Assembly (NCBI GenBank): GCA_951804985.1
Contig: OX638130.1
Span: 81,648,583 to 81,712,582, forward strand
DNA: 64,000 nt
Direction of reading: 5' to 3'
Origin: Dryomyza anilis
Taxonomy: Eukaryota; Arthropoda; Insecta; Diptera; Dryomyzidae
Positions 1 to 10,766 of the stretch are shown piece by piece. The notes under the pieces were generated by a model. That model made no database searches and was not told where the DNA came from. It saw only the letters and a program-made list of their open reading frames with translations. The translations under genes and the position numbers were made by a program. Position 1 is the stretch's first letter; every line of letters begins with the position of its first letter.

Positions 1-178
1 TTCAAAAAAACAGCATTTTTATAGACAGAATTTTATTAAAAAAAGAATTTTGTAAAACAGAACTTTGGAAAAACAGAATTTTGGAAAACAGAATTTTAGT
101 CAGACAGAATTTTTTTTTGGAAAAAAAACAGAATTTTTGTCAGACAGAATTTTGTAAAACAGAATTTTGTGGCTATCC
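1..178. repeat. A/T-rich minisatellite (AACAGAATTTTG units)
   Basis: The motif ACAGAATTTT recurs about nine times with spacers such as TGTAAA, TTGGAAA and GTCAG, giving a degenerate unit of roughly 15 to 24 bases. The array may continue to the left of the window. A short reading frame across it is only a by-product of the repeat. Confidence 0.75.
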
Positions 179-180
179 CC

Positions 181-560
181 AATTATTCCTATTTGCATTT
201 TATTTTAAATCGTATCGCAGTCGCAAGCAGATAAAAAGCAGATACGCAAGTACAAACATATTCAATAAATTGCGAATAAAAATAACACTCTTTTGTATTA
301 TGTACGAATGCATTTCGGCGATAAAATCTACGAATAGTTGCGTAAAATACACAAAACATATTCTTTATTTTATCAAAAATTTACGAAATGTCTTTCGTGT
401 ATTCTACGAAATATAATGTAGATAAATTTCTCGAATTTTTCATAAAATACACGAACGATTAGTTTGAGCAGCTTTTAAACAGATTTTGTTTTTAGTGCAG
501 AGTGAAATCAATATTGGCAGGGAAATGGCAGGCATAAGTAGGGTTTGGTAAGCAGGGAGC
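181..560. other. AT-rich stretch, nothing recognised
   Basis: Non-coding looking A/T-rich DNA. ACGAA occurs several times at irregular spacing (near 306, 374, 406 and 451), but no period, inverted repeat or reading frame worth naming was seen. Confidence 0.4.
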
Positions 561-911
561 ATAAGTACACACAAAGAAAAAGATAGGTAAATCTAACCGA
601 AAACGACGGTTAAAATTGCAGTGACCGAAAAACGTAGTAAATCGAACCGACTAAAAATTGTTAAAATAATAGTTCGTGAAAATAGTTCGTTTACCATGAA
701 AAATAGTTCATCTACCATGAATAATAGTTCATTTACCATGAAAATTGTTCGTGTACCATGAAAATAGTTCCCATGGAAACTAGTTCATTTACCATAAAAA
801 TAAATTATTTACCAAAAAAAAATAGTTTATTTTCATTAAAAATTGTTTATTTACCATGAAAAATAGTATTTCACTGTAGTATAATGTACTAAATAAATAT
901 ATTTATAATAT

Positions 912-1010
912 TTAAACGTATTTTTGCGCATCAATTAAGATTTTCTTCTCAGCGTCATCTACTTTTTCCAACCGCAGAACATATTCACCAGTTCGATGGA
1001 CATTCAACAT
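912..1010 (-). pseudogene. Protein-like fragment 3 inside TIR element A
   Basis: A 32-codon minus-strand frame from ATG (1010) to TAA (912). Its core, RTGEYVLRLEKVDDAEKK, is rich in charged residues with a heptad-like spacing of leucine, valine and isoleucine. An in-frame TAA sits directly before the ATG, and an AG acceptor (AAATTTTTAG) lies just upstream, so it could equally be an exon with a mutated codon. It is the last of the three fragments on this strand. Not recognised as any known transposase or host protein. Confidence 0.4.
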
Positions 1011-1122
1011 TTATTGAAAATCCTAAAAATTTACAATTATTTATGATTTATTTTGCATATATACACTAACAAAGTCATTAGACGATGAACTGGATGCCTG
1101 TGAACATGAAGGAGATTCGATG

Positions 1123-1194
1123 TCAGTTCCGCTGTTGCAACTGCTGCATAAAATTAACGAAGCCAGAATCGACAGGATTATCTGGATCATCCGT
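1123..1194 (-). pseudogene. Exon-like fragment 2 inside TIR element A
   Basis: Reading on the minus strand, a good splice acceptor (TTGTGTGTTCTGCAG) ends at 1195. It is followed by an open frame of 23 codons and TGA, beginning TDDPDNPVDSGFVNFMQQLQ. The acidic and Q-rich make-up looks like a C-terminal tail. The second copy of the element keeps the homologous DNA at about 22188-22220 (YDFVNFMQ, then a different end), so this segment belongs to the element and is not a chance neighbour. Function unknown. Confidence 0.4.
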
Positions 1195-1331
1195 CTGCAG
1201 AACACACAATATATTGAAGAATTCACTATTTTAAAAACTCATTTTAAATTTTTTAATTTATAAGTTAATTGAAAATCACTTAAATCAACCGGTGCGTAAG
1301 CACACGTCCACGAATAGTTTGTCACTGAATA

Positions 1332-1418
1332 TTAACGAACGAGTTGTCTCATTTTGTTCAAAGCATCAATATTCTCATCGAAAAGAGAGAAGAGAGGAGA
1401 TAATTGCGTCGGAACCAT
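1332..1418 (-). pseudogene. Protein-like fragment 1 inside TIR element A
   Basis: A 28-codon minus-strand frame from ATG to TAA. It contains the segment LFDENIDALNKMRQLV, which has amphipathic, ordinary protein composition unlike the A/T-rich surroundings. The plus strand gives nothing comparable. It lies upstream, on the same strand, of fragments 2 and 3 in the same element, so the three could be exons of one transposase or of a captured host gene. The protein is not recognised. It is short, so chance remains possible. Confidence 0.35.
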
Positions 1419-1707
1419 CTTTTCGGTTAGATAACCAACCAAAATAGTATAGTTACAATTTTATTTGGTTAGTTTTACCATTTCAATGGTTAGTCATACT
1501 ATTTTTATGTTTAAATTTATATGTTACAATTCTTACGATCAGTTTAACTATTTTTATGGTTAAAAAAGTCTTAATTTATTTTAACAATTTTTTGTCCATT
1601 AGATTAACCAATTGTACTTGTTGTTTGTGTTTTCAATACAAAATAGAAAAATGGTTTATTAACAACTTTTTTCGGTTTGATTAACCTATCTTATTTTTCT
1701 GTGTGTA

Positions 1708-2700
1708 CATATAATCTAGATCATGGGTGCCCAACTAAATCTCCTTTGTGTACAGAAACAACGACGAATTTTGTTTGTTGTGAACAATCACGAGCTTCGA
1801 TGTTGTATTATTTGATTCGTATGTGTAAGTTGTTGCATTTAATTGCATTGAACTCAACAGAAGCTGTGTGCTTGTAGTTGAGTTTGATTTTGCGCTACAC
1901 AAGTGATCCTAGAAAGCAATTACAAAACTCACATGCACAGTTCGGAGTCCGCAATATTGTTTTACATGAAAATACTTCTGATTATTTTTGTATACCACGA
2001 AATTTTTGTTTACAAAACACGAGAACATTGTTTGTCAGCGTATCAAAATTTCAATACCGAAAAATTTAGAATTAAAATTTCACTTTTGTCAAACAAAAAA
2101 TTCTGTCAACAACTTTTGAACAAGCTGTCAGCTACTGAATTTTTTCAAAAATTCAAAATGCCTGCTACGCAATGTGTATTTCCAATCATAAATCTGAACG
2201 TTTTCCTGAAAACTGATACTATAATACCAGTTTATTTGCAAAAATGTTATGTTTGAATTTATCAATTTATTATATAAATTCCAACGAATTACATTATAAA
2301 TTGTGTTATAATAAAAATAATTCCAGACTTTAAAAAAATAATGATTTCTAGAATTTTTTGCATTTTCAGAAATGATATTAAAAAAGTGTGCCTATGTTTT
2401 AATATCACATATCAAGTATTTAATTCAAAAATGGATAAATTATGACCTTTTTCTTATATTTCCATTTCATGCTATTTGACTTTTAAAAAATAGTCTTTAA
2501 ATATAAATATATTAGTTAAATATAAAATAATATTAAAATAATAATCCAATATTTTAGCAATATGCCTTTAATTTAAATTACAAATTATCAAAAATCAACA
2601 AATTCTCTATGCAATATTTTGAAACATTAATTGTTAAGTCATCGCACCAAAGACCATATTGAAGACCATTATCATCATCATCGTTGCAAATAGTTAACAT
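1708..2700. other. AT-rich stretch with a diverged satellite-like piece
   Basis: Mostly featureless. Around 2050-2250 the sequence (CAAAAATTCAAAATG, GCAATGTGTATTTCC, TTTTCCTGAAAACT) resembles the last unit of the satellite near 51.2 kb and the region before 49.26 kb, so a decayed copy of that repeat is likely. Short overlapping frames here do not look coding. Confidence 0.35.
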
Positions 2701-2708
2701 TGGAAAAT

Positions 2709-2720
2709 GGGGGGGGGGGG
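2709..2720 (+). repeat. Poly-G run (12 G)
   Basis: Twelve consecutive G in otherwise A/T-rich DNA. Such runs are prone to length change and to assembly error. No gene context. Confidence 0.9.
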
Positions 2721-2884
2721 AGTATGATGAAAATCCTAACAGCTTCCATTTGTATAAACCGCACAAACACACACAAGCAAAAAACCACAAAATAATCTCG
2801 CATAAATTGCATAGATCACAAGCAAAATGTTATTTGGCTCATCCGCTGATTCATCACATTCATCATCAGTCATCAACTTTATCA

Positions 2885-2925
2885 AAGCAGCAGCAGCAAC
2901 AACAACAACAACAACAACAGCAGCA
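2885..2925 (+). repeat. CAG/CAA (opa-like) microsatellite
   Basis: Mixed CAG and CAA triplets, about 13 units. In one frame this would give a short poly-glutamine run, but no supported exon surrounds it. Opa repeats are common in non-coding fly DNA as well. Confidence 0.9.
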
Positions 2926-2929
2926 TTGA

Positions 2930-3625
2930 ATGATTAATGTCGAAATTACATATGCTGCAAATCACAACTCATACCGGCGTCTTTCCAATATCCACCGTCG
3001 ACAGTCATCCGAGTTTATAAAAACCCATCTCTTTTGTTGTCCGCTGTACATGATGACACGAAGACAGAGATAATCCTAAACAATCCCCATCTATATGTAC
3101 CACATTGATACACCAAAAATTTTCAGCACCGACCGGCCAAACGACGCCTTAGATGTTGACGGTTAAATTGCTGATGATAAATAAAATATATATTTATTTT
3201 TTCGTTTTACTAAATACAGCGTTGCATTACAATGCATATAATCGTCATTATGATTCGAATCAAGGGATAGTTTGTTTACTTAAAATTCGTACAGTATACA
3301 AATTGATATTTGAAAAATAATAGTATATATTACGTATTTGTTCATAAATATTAAAAATGTTAAATTTCATTTATTTATTAGAAATAATATATAAAAAAAT
3401 TAGCAGTTATTAGTCCTCTATAACCATTGTTAATATTACATTTCCCACTTTACAAAAAAAGAAAAAATAATGTTTCGCACCCATACACCATAAAAAAACT
3501 ACATTAAAAATAAATAAAAATGTCTTTAAAATAAATACATAGGTATTTAATTTACGTCCAAATGCATATGTATTTTTTTTTACTAAACTAATGTAGATGT
3601 TTATGTATGGAAAACAACTACTTTA
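2930..3625. other. AT-rich stretch, nothing recognised
   Basis: Unique-looking A/T-rich sequence with no convincing frame, repeat or inverted repeat. Confidence 0.4.
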
Positions 3626-3631
3626 CAGTGT

Positions 3632-3772
3632 TATCATTCTACTCCGATCAGAGTAGATCTACTCCATTTCATTTGTGTTTTAAAAATCTACTCCACTACT
3701 CCGGTAGTAGCATTTTCTACTCATTTCTCCTAATTTTCTACTCCCCTTATTCAAATCTACTACCTTTGCAAA
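3632..3772 (+). repeat. TCTACTCC-rich degenerate repeat, block 1
   Basis: The octamer TCTACTCC or one-base variants (CTACTCA, CTACTAC) recurs about eight times at irregular spacing of 10 to 25 bases. One part is palindromic (CTACTCCGGTAGTAG). Block 2, near 4470-4615, has the same motif, so both may be arms of one decayed element. Confidence 0.6.
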
Positions 3773-4469
3773 AAAGATTACATTTATTTAATTTGATGAA
3801 AAAATTTTCTTGCGCCCCAAATAAATTGTCAATATTATAATTTTCCTAATAACTATAATCAATTATCTGTGAAATAAATGTAATATTTTTAACATGGTCT
3901 TTAATACCTGAGACAGACATCTAGTAAAGTTATTATAATAACAATACTATAATATTCTAAATACAGATAGGTGACAGACATAACGTAGTATAGTTTGTGT
4001 AGTAAATATAGCTATGCGAAACAAATATTACAGCATTTTTATTTTTGTTGGGTACCACGGTTACTTGAGAATAATACATTCTAGTCCTCTGTAAAGAGCA
4101 CTATTTTTTGAAAGTCGTGACAATTTTTATTTTTTGTTCTTCTATTACAGACTTCTAATAAAAGTGAAAAGAACGTTTTTTTTGCCAATTAAATGCAGTT
4201 TAATAAAATTCAGTTTCTAATATTCATTTTTCAATAAAATTTTGCAGTAGGTATAACTAAATTAACGTTTGTATCAACTTTTATAAATTCAATTTTGAAA
4301 TCACCATGTATACCCAATGAAATACATGGTTCCAGAAACACCCCAACTTTAGAACAGACCACCCTGTACACATCAGCATTATAGAAAATCCATAAAATCA
4401 GGAATGAATAAAAATGTTAAAAATTAACATATCTATTAATTTATTTGCAATCTTATACGATAATGCATA
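3773..4469. other. AT-rich spacer between TCTACTCC blocks
   Basis: No coding frame of interest. May be the interior of a single element bounded by the two TCTACTCC blocks, but no TIR or target duplication was found to prove it. Confidence 0.35.
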
Positions 4470-4615
4470 TTTTTACTCCCTTTGCATCATATTTACTCCC
4501 ATTCGTAATTGTTTACTCTTTTTACATCAAATCTACTCCATTTTGCAATGTTTTCAATTCTACTCCCTTTAACTCATTTCTACTCCCCAAAATATTCAAA
4601 TCTACTCCTTATGCA
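4470..4615 (+). repeat. TCTACTCC-rich degenerate repeat, block 2
   Basis: About nine copies of YTACTCC or TTTACTCC separated by 8 to 20 bases, in the same orientation as block 1. Purely a nucleotide repeat; the frame through it is rich in S, T and P only because of the motif. Confidence 0.6.
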
Positions 4616-4645
4616 TTGGCGAAAAGTGTGAACACTACTACTTAA

Positions 4646-5600
4646 CTTGACAGCTTTTCTATACAAAATTTGAATACATTTGTATTAAAAAATCTAAATT
4701 TTGTATTTATTTATACGTCCTGAAATATGTAGTGAAATTATTACATATGTCTTTCAATTTACTATAATCTGCCCATGATTAAACATTAAAGATGGCATAT
4801 TTAGTGATGGCATAACCACTCTTACTACCTGAACAGAATACAGGCGGCGAGCGAAAATGGGAAAGCGATTATTGAAAACAACAAAAAATTTGCCGCCCGG
4901 TACCTTTATGTTTCATCAAGCGTCAATCAAGACTTCAGAAAATTATTTGGCTTCTATGGGAGTATATCGTCAGAGATAATGCATTAAGCCTAATTTTGTG
5001 TTATAATCGAGTTTTAAATAACATGTTGATCGGATAAATTAGATAAATGCCATTATAAGTTATGACATACTTAATTTTGTATGTAGTTAGTGCAGAATTA
5101 AAACTGAAAATAGTTTTGTTTCTTCTGTAAAATTCAGTTTGTAAGAGGCATTCGAAAATGTAGATATACGGCTTTGCAGTATCACCGACGATATATCTGT
5201 TATTCTGCAGAGTTGACAACTTTTACTTTCGCGTTAATATTTTTAAAACCAAAAGGATTCATTTGGTTGAATCAGTTGGTTCAATTAGTTGGCATCACTA
5301 ATTCTCGTTTCGGTCAGATGCTTGGGCTGCTTATGATTTTATTTTATCGTATAACTTCTCACTTTTGCACTTCTGCAATATCTAGCCAACGAGTTTATAC
5401 CTACACGACGAAAAACCATTGGTAATACGTTCGTCGTGTATCCACACGAATTTGAAATAATTAAAATAAAAACAAAAAATAAAACAATGTACTGAGAACC
5501 AATTTTCAATACATGGTGTAGTCAATTTAAATCAAATAAAAATAAATGTATTTAAAAACTAACAAAATGTAGTAGACCTACATTTTTTCAAACCAAAGAC
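4646..5600. other. AT-rich stretch, nothing recognised
   Basis: No supported gene or element. Short frames on both strands near 5000-5425 have no family features. Confidence 0.35.
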
Positions 5601-5604
5601 ATAA

Positions 5605-6291
5605 AGGTAGTGATTTTTTTTGTATTTTATCCACTTAAAAAAATCCATGATTTTTGGACTTTTTTTGGATTTTATTTATTTTTGTACACTTTTCGAATTA
5701 TAACTTAAGAAATATATTTGTGGTTTTTTGAAAATTTGAGAATTGGATATAAACCACCAAATCGAAAAAAAATATTTGGACCACTTCTGGATGAAATCTC
5801 TTGATGAAGCGATTCATATAATATATTAGCCAACATAGGCATTTATCCAAAAGATCCAAATAATTTAATAATATAAACAGCTGGATGTAGTCTCCGAAAC
5901 TATGGATTTAATTCAAGCCAATTTTAAGCCAATTTTTAAAGCGGTGGACATTGATTGACTCTATTAGGTTCTGAAGTGTTATCCTCTTATAAAAAAGACA
6001 TTCAAAATAGATTTGATCAGGCACATAGGCTGTTTCATTTTTCCCCCATATGCCTAATTCAGTATATGGAATAAAACGGCTTCCCGTTCCAAGTCTATGA
6101 ATGTTTCCACAAAGTATGTTTTAATCAAAGGTTATACTATAACTTTAAAAACCGAAAAATCCTATTGAAATAATCTTATTTATTAAATAACCAAAAAAAA
6201 TCCAATAAAAACCAAAAAAAAATCCGGTGGAGTGGATTAAAAAAAAAAAAAACGATTTTTGTCCAGCCCTGTTTACAACAGAAATTTTTTC
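5605..6291 (-). mobile_element. hAT-like element remnant
   Basis: Read on the minus strand the right edge begins CAGGGCTGGACAAAAATC, an end of the CAGGG type common in hAT elements. It is followed by T-rich tracts with repeated GGATTTT and ATCCAC. The left edge (about 5605-5690) has a matching set of ATCCA, GGATTTT and TTTTGGA tracts, as expected for long degenerate subterminal repeats. Between them lies a 141-codon minus-strand frame. The exact left end and any 8-bp target duplication were not found, so the superfamily call is tentative. Confidence 0.45.
5698..6120 (-). pseudogene. Hidden 141-codon frame with one stop, unknown protein
   Basis: From 6120 down to the TAA at 5698 one minus-strand frame is open apart from a single TAA at 5910-5908. 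The first 70 codons look strongly coding; parts read GNIHRLGTGSRFIPYTELGI and DQIYFECLFYKRITLQNLI, with mixed charged, aromatic and turn residues. A possible acceptor (ACATTCATAG) lies inside the start. The second half is less certain because another frame there (5870-5700) also reads like protein (SSRSGPNIFFRFGGLY). It sits in a hAT-like shell, so it may be transposase or a captured exon. I do not recognise it. There is no ATG near the open start. Confidence 0.45.
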
Positions 6292-6355
6292 GGTATACGG
6301 GATTTTTTTTAAAACTGTCTTAGTTCTTATGCTTTTATATTAAACGCGTACCATG

Positions 6356-6508
6356 GCGTTGTCTTAGGAAGGGGTTAATTTATACCTCCTGCTGACCATT
6401 AGAACTATCACTGAACAGGTCTTTAATTGAAGAAACTGAAAACCAGTTCAGTGATAGGTCTAAAAGTCAACAGGAGTTGTAAATTTACCCCTTCCTAGGA
6501 TTACGACG
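6356..6508. repeat. Long hairpin, ~70-bp arms, short loop
   Basis: An imperfect palindrome: the left arm contains TAGGAAGGGGTTAATTTAT and AACTATCACTGAACAGGT, and the right arm holds their complements (AAATTTACCCCTTCCTA, CCAGTTCAGTGATAGGT) around a loop of roughly 20 bases. Related single arms lie at about 10596-10690 and 11500-11580, so this is a repeat family. An RNA made across it would fold into a stem of about 70 base pairs. No promoter was identified. Confidence 0.75.
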
Positions 6509-7505
6509 TGTGTAAGTGATCGGTTTATAACATATTACTTAAAAACATTTCCAAATATGTGCAATTTCTACATTATCCGATGACCCACTTTATCCCAGTT
6601 TCATATAAATTTTGCTCTCATCGTATGCAGTGTCAACAATCGAAACTGCTTCCCCATGATTCGACCATTATTTATCTCAGAGGCTTAAATTATACTTAGG
6701 TACAAGTTTAAACTTGGTTTATTTGGATATTTCTAAAACGTCTATAGTTCCTAACCAAATCGACAAAATGTCATTCAAATTTTGACATTCCTACCAAAAA
6801 TCCAGGGAAATAGTAAAACATAAATAAAAAAATTAAATAAAATTTAATTTAAAGTAAATTTTACTTATGTGTTTTATTTGTGTATAAAGCATTTTTTGTA
6901 GCAATAAATTCATTAAAATGAAATTTAAACATTTGTTTTTTCTTGTTCATCCTTCTCTTGGGTATGTATTATGATATTTGTACGTGCCGGTAGACCGGCT
7001 TTCTTTGAATAGGGGATTTGCATATCTCGACAGTGACAAATGGTTGTCTGAAAAACAAAGCGAGCGCTTTTGGACGTGCGCTGTCAGTCAATCGGATCTG
7101 GGGAACTCTTTGTTTGTTTTCATTGTTTGCTTCGTGAAACAAATACACTTCCGTTTGACACACTTTTTGGCACGAATATTTAGAGTACCTGCCTACTGTG
7201 CGTTGCTGATTGATACAGGGAGTTTGTGTATTTATTGACATGTGAATGCTGAGTCATTTCAAACATTTTGTTGCGACACAACGTAACTACAGCTGTCATC
7301 AACAGCATTTCTTATCAAATGATTTGATATTTCTGCCATACCACTGTCAATCTTAATAATTGGAAGTTATTTCCAAAAAATCCGCACAAGATGCACAGAA
7401 GATACACAGCAAAGGCAAGGAAAAACATGCACAAAAAGTACCACAAAGACCTAAACAAATCACCAAGGCAAAATACGGCAAAAAATACCTCTTAGGACTT
7501 AGGAA
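6509..7505. other. No gene seen
   Basis: A/T-rich DNA. Frames of 86 to 90 codons on both strands overlap around 6969-7241; the overlap and the lack of any motif suggest chance. A purine-rich tract near 7380-7480 has repeated CACAAAG and GCACA words. Confidence 0.35.
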
Positions 7506-7509
7506 AAAA

Positions 7510-8560
7510 CTATGAATATTTATATGCTACATGATCAGCTGACAGCGCGACGAAGAATACCCTGGAAGGTAAACGACGACACCGCGAGGGCGAAAGAGAG
7601 ATAGTTAGAGTGAGCGACGACTGAGTGACATATTGCCTCCATTTGTATTTTCGGATAATATCCGAAATTTGTGTTTTACACCATCTTCTTTCCACTGTCA
7701 TCACTCCAAACACCAACGACATCGCATCGCACAGTTTGTGGCGAGGTTGAAAAACTTCACATGATGGGGCAAATTTCATATTTTTTATGAAAGCAACATT
7801 CGTCTCAATCCTGCAGGTTATCAGAGCAGCAACAACAAGAATTCATTGCTGTGGTAAACCAGCAGATTCCCCACGCCACACCACACCACCCGAAGCGCCG
7901 AACTCACCACAGCAGCAGCTGTTTGCAAAAGGATTTTCATAAGAGATGAGAGTCTGGTTGCAAATCCTTGATGCTGTCTGCCAGGACTTAAGTTTGCATA
8001 TTAGTCATAAGTGCGACGGGCTCAGCTCGAGCTGAAATGAGATGAGTTGAGTTGAGAGTTGACATGACAAGCGGAATTGTTTCACTAACCATACGAGAAG
8101 GATGCGAACGAAGGAAGCATTGCTTGCCATGAAATTCATGCTGCTGTTGCTGCTGGTGCCAAATGGCATTGTTTGCCTTGGACTTGCTACAATTCCTGTT
8201 TGTTTGTGTGCATGTATGGGGAATGGGGTGGTGGTTGGTGGTGTCCTTGGGGCCCGCAGTAGATGATTTTGGGCTGCCAAAAATTGCTGTGATCCTTTCG
8301 GCAGTATTTGGAGTAAGAGCTGGAGACGCCGAGATGTAGAGTGACTAAGTTGGGCTGCAGCTGCGGCAGAAACACTTGTTAATCACGTAATGCGAAACGT
8401 TGATTTCTGGCAATAGCAGCAGCTTCAGAAGCTGTCTGTCTGACTGGCTGGTAGACAACTACAACATGTTGAACACCATGTAAGTGCGTGGCCAAATGTG
8501 GCAGGGCAACTAGTGCGTAAAATGGTTGATTGCACTATATACAGCCAGATATGACTTGGG
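7510..8560. other. GC-richer island, possible unique host DNA
   Basis: Base composition rises clearly above the flanks, with short CAG/CAA tracts (AGCAGCAACAACAAG near 7829, CAGCAGCAGCTG near 7910), GAGTTGAGTTGAG repeats near 8040 and CTGCTGTTGCTGCTGG near 8139. This resembles intronic, UTR or regulatory DNA of flies. Overlapping frames on the minus strand (7510-7779 and 8005-8375) have no domain and no codon pattern that persuades me, so no CDS is called. Confidence 0.4.
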
Positions 8561-9238
8561 AATATTTTCCATAAAATACTTTGACAGTCCCAGAGTCGAA
8601 CTAACGAAAATATAAATATTTGAATTAAATTGGGTAAAATACAAATTTCTTATTTTAATTAGGTAATTGCACGGATCGGGTAATTGATTTGGAATTGATT
8701 TTAAATGCGCCGTTTTTGCCTAAAAATTATAAAACTTTACTACTTTTTGCGAATTTCAATATTTTTTTTTTATTTCTGGCATTTTCACGGAATAAGCTTT
8801 AATTTTTAGGACGAAGTTTCAAACAAGATAGTGAACCGGTACTAGTACTGTATTTTTATCATGTATTATATCAGTCAGAGAACATCCCTGCGAAACGAAC
8901 CGGTCTTAGACTAGGCACGTGACTGGTTGCTTTTTTAAAGTTCATGCTATCAATTTAACGATTTGACGAATTTAAAGTGCAACACTTTAATTTAAAATTT
9001 ATTATATATTAAAATTAAATGTATATCATTTAACACAATTTATCTTTATGCCAGTAAAACATAGTTCATAAGCACAATTTGATGAACTGTACGAGTAAGG
9101 GGAATGTCGGAATGGTTAAAAATTCCAACAAAGATCAATAATGAGAAAGAAAGAGGTAACGCAGGCAATGGCCATACGATCTGACGCTCATTGACTCTTA
9201 AATTAAAAATAACACTTTAGAAGTAAAAGTCCAACTTA
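8561..9238. other. AT-rich stretch, nothing firm
   Basis: No element boundary could be fixed. The words GAACCGGTACTAG and CGAACCGGTCTTAG near 8835-8912 resemble a patch near 10545-10560, hinting at a decayed dispersed repeat. Confidence 0.3.
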
Positions 9239-10385
9239 TCTATATATATAAAAATGAAATGTCCTGTGTGTGCCAGAGCATCACGAGAGAACGAACCGAC
9301 GGATTTACCTGATTCTTTTTGTATTTTGTTCGTGTCAGTGCAAGAGTGGTTTAGGAAAAAAAAGTCGGAAAAACCCAAAGGAAAAGCCGGAAAATCGAAA
9401 AAACCTAAATTTGATCCTAGGAACATGAAATTTGGATACGGTGTTCCGTTTAATTCAAAATATCTGTGTAATTAAGATAGCCAAAGTCATGAAATTTGAC
9501 TCACAAATGTAAATTGTTGTTGTTTATAATTTGTCTAAATGTGGGCGGAATTTTTTAAAGGGGCGTGGCTCTTCTATGATCATAACTTATAAATTCGATA
9601 ACTCCTGACCTCCTATATCTATAGTGTGTAAAAATACCATAATTCCATTAATTCATACACATTTCTTAAAATTTCACGTCAAAAATTTCAATTTGAGTAT
9701 TATTATGCCAAGTTAATAATTTTATAGCAATTAAACCAATTATTCGCATTAACTTATTTATGATCAGAACCAATGTGGTTAAAAATATCATCACAATATC
9801 ATTTCCGGATTAGGAGAAATTACATGGCAAAAAATTACCATATTTATTCTAATTTCATACATTTGTGTATTTCGTTGGAAATGTATTCCAAGAACCCCGA
9901 TATACCTTATACGTAGTAAGTTTTTTCTAATCACAATCAATGTTGCATAATATACAAAATATATTATCCCGATTAAGAGAAATTACATGGTAAAAATTAC
10001 CATTTTTTTCTAATTTCATACATTAGGCCTTTCTTTGTAAATATATTCCAAGGACTGCAGGCTATATCCATCATTCACACAAACTTATTTCAGATCACTA
10101 TCAATGTGGTCAAAAATAAAAAATAAATCTCACCGATATGGCTCAGATTATGAAAAATCAAATGTGAAAATTTCCAAAAAATTATCGAAGTTTTAATATT
10201 TCTACAAATTGTTTGTGAATCAATGGAAAACATTTTGTAATGCAATGAATCGCACGGTGGACAGAAAGGCCACCATGCGATTCATTAAAAGATGCATTAA
10301 AAAGAAAAAAAGGGGCGTAAATGTATCCACACTTTATAAACGATATAGTTCTGCTATTACAAAAACTTAGCGCGGGTCCAGCTAG
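9239..10385 (+). mobile_element. Non-autonomous Helitron, copy D
   Basis: The left end is TCTATATATATAAAAATG after an A, and the right end is GCGCGGGTCCAGCTAG before a T. That is the A^TC...CTAG^T arrangement of canonical Helitrons, with no TIR and no target duplication. The interior has about three copies of a degenerate 150-185 base unit, each with TGATCA(C/G)..CAATGTGGT, GGAGAAATTACATGG and CTAATTTCATACATT. Related units lie inverted at 14040-14470. No Rep/helicase coding is present. Copies at 25423-26492 and 40135-41000 share only the ends, with unrelated interiors. Confidence 0.8.
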
Positions 10386-10595
10386 TAATATATAAATATA
10401 TACAATATATTTAAAATTTAAAGTAAGAACTTTGAAATGGTTTTCAAATAGGGCTGACTATCATACGTGCATTTTTGGAATTTTTTATATTATAAAGTGT
10501 TTTGCACCGGATTTTAATGTTTTATTTTCTCTGTGTTGGAGATAGTAACCGGTCCTAGTTCTGGCTCTTTTATAAGAAACCACCCGGCAACTTTA

Positions 10596-10690
10596 ACTTG
10601 GCGTTGTCCTAGGGAGAGTCAGTTAACAACTCCTGCAGAACTTTAGACCTATCACAGGACTGATATTCAAAATCGTGTTCTGTGACCAAT
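10596..10690 (+). repeat. Single arm of the 6.4-kb hairpin family
   Basis: GGCGTTGTCCTAGGGAGAG, then AACTCCTGCAGAACTTTAGACC and ATCACAGGACTG, match the left arm of the hairpin at 6356-6508 in order and spacing (longest run quoted here is split). The hairpin partner is largely gone (CACAG...CTGTG survives). Confidence 0.6.
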
Positions 10691-10766
10691 AGGAATAGTA
10701 CATTCAGAACCAAACAAATTTTTTTTTGTATTCAAATATTTTTATTTATTTTTATCCCAGAAAAAA

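Larger units (their letters stand above)
565..1707. mobile_element. Non-autonomous TIR element, family A, copy 1
   Basis: The two ends are inverted copies of each other for about 36 bases: GTACACACAAAGAAAAAGAT on the left and, reverse complemented, GTACACACAGAAAAATAAGA on the right, each followed by TAGGTWAATCWAACCGAAAA. Inside the left end lie about eight degenerate copies of a 22-base unit (ATAGTTCATTTACCATGAAA), and inside the right end a similar TGGTTAGTTTTACC-like array. The centre (about 900-1420) is less repetitive and carries three protein-like minus-strand segments. A shorter relative lies at 21940-22403 with the same TIR. No transposase was recognised. The superfamily is unknown and the target duplication is ambiguous because GTAC flanks are palindromic. 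Confidence 0.75.

Noticed and set aside
1010..1015. AATAAA on the minus strand as a poly(A) signal for exon-like fragment 2
   Set aside because: It overlaps the start of another protein-like frame (CAATAAATG), so it is more likely coding or chance than a processing signal.
9254..9475. 73-codon K-rich frame starting CPVCARASREN at the 5' end of a Helitron
   Set aside because: The CxxC near the start suggested a zinc finger, but the sequence is the conserved Helitron terminus and the opposite strand is equally open; no second cysteine pair.
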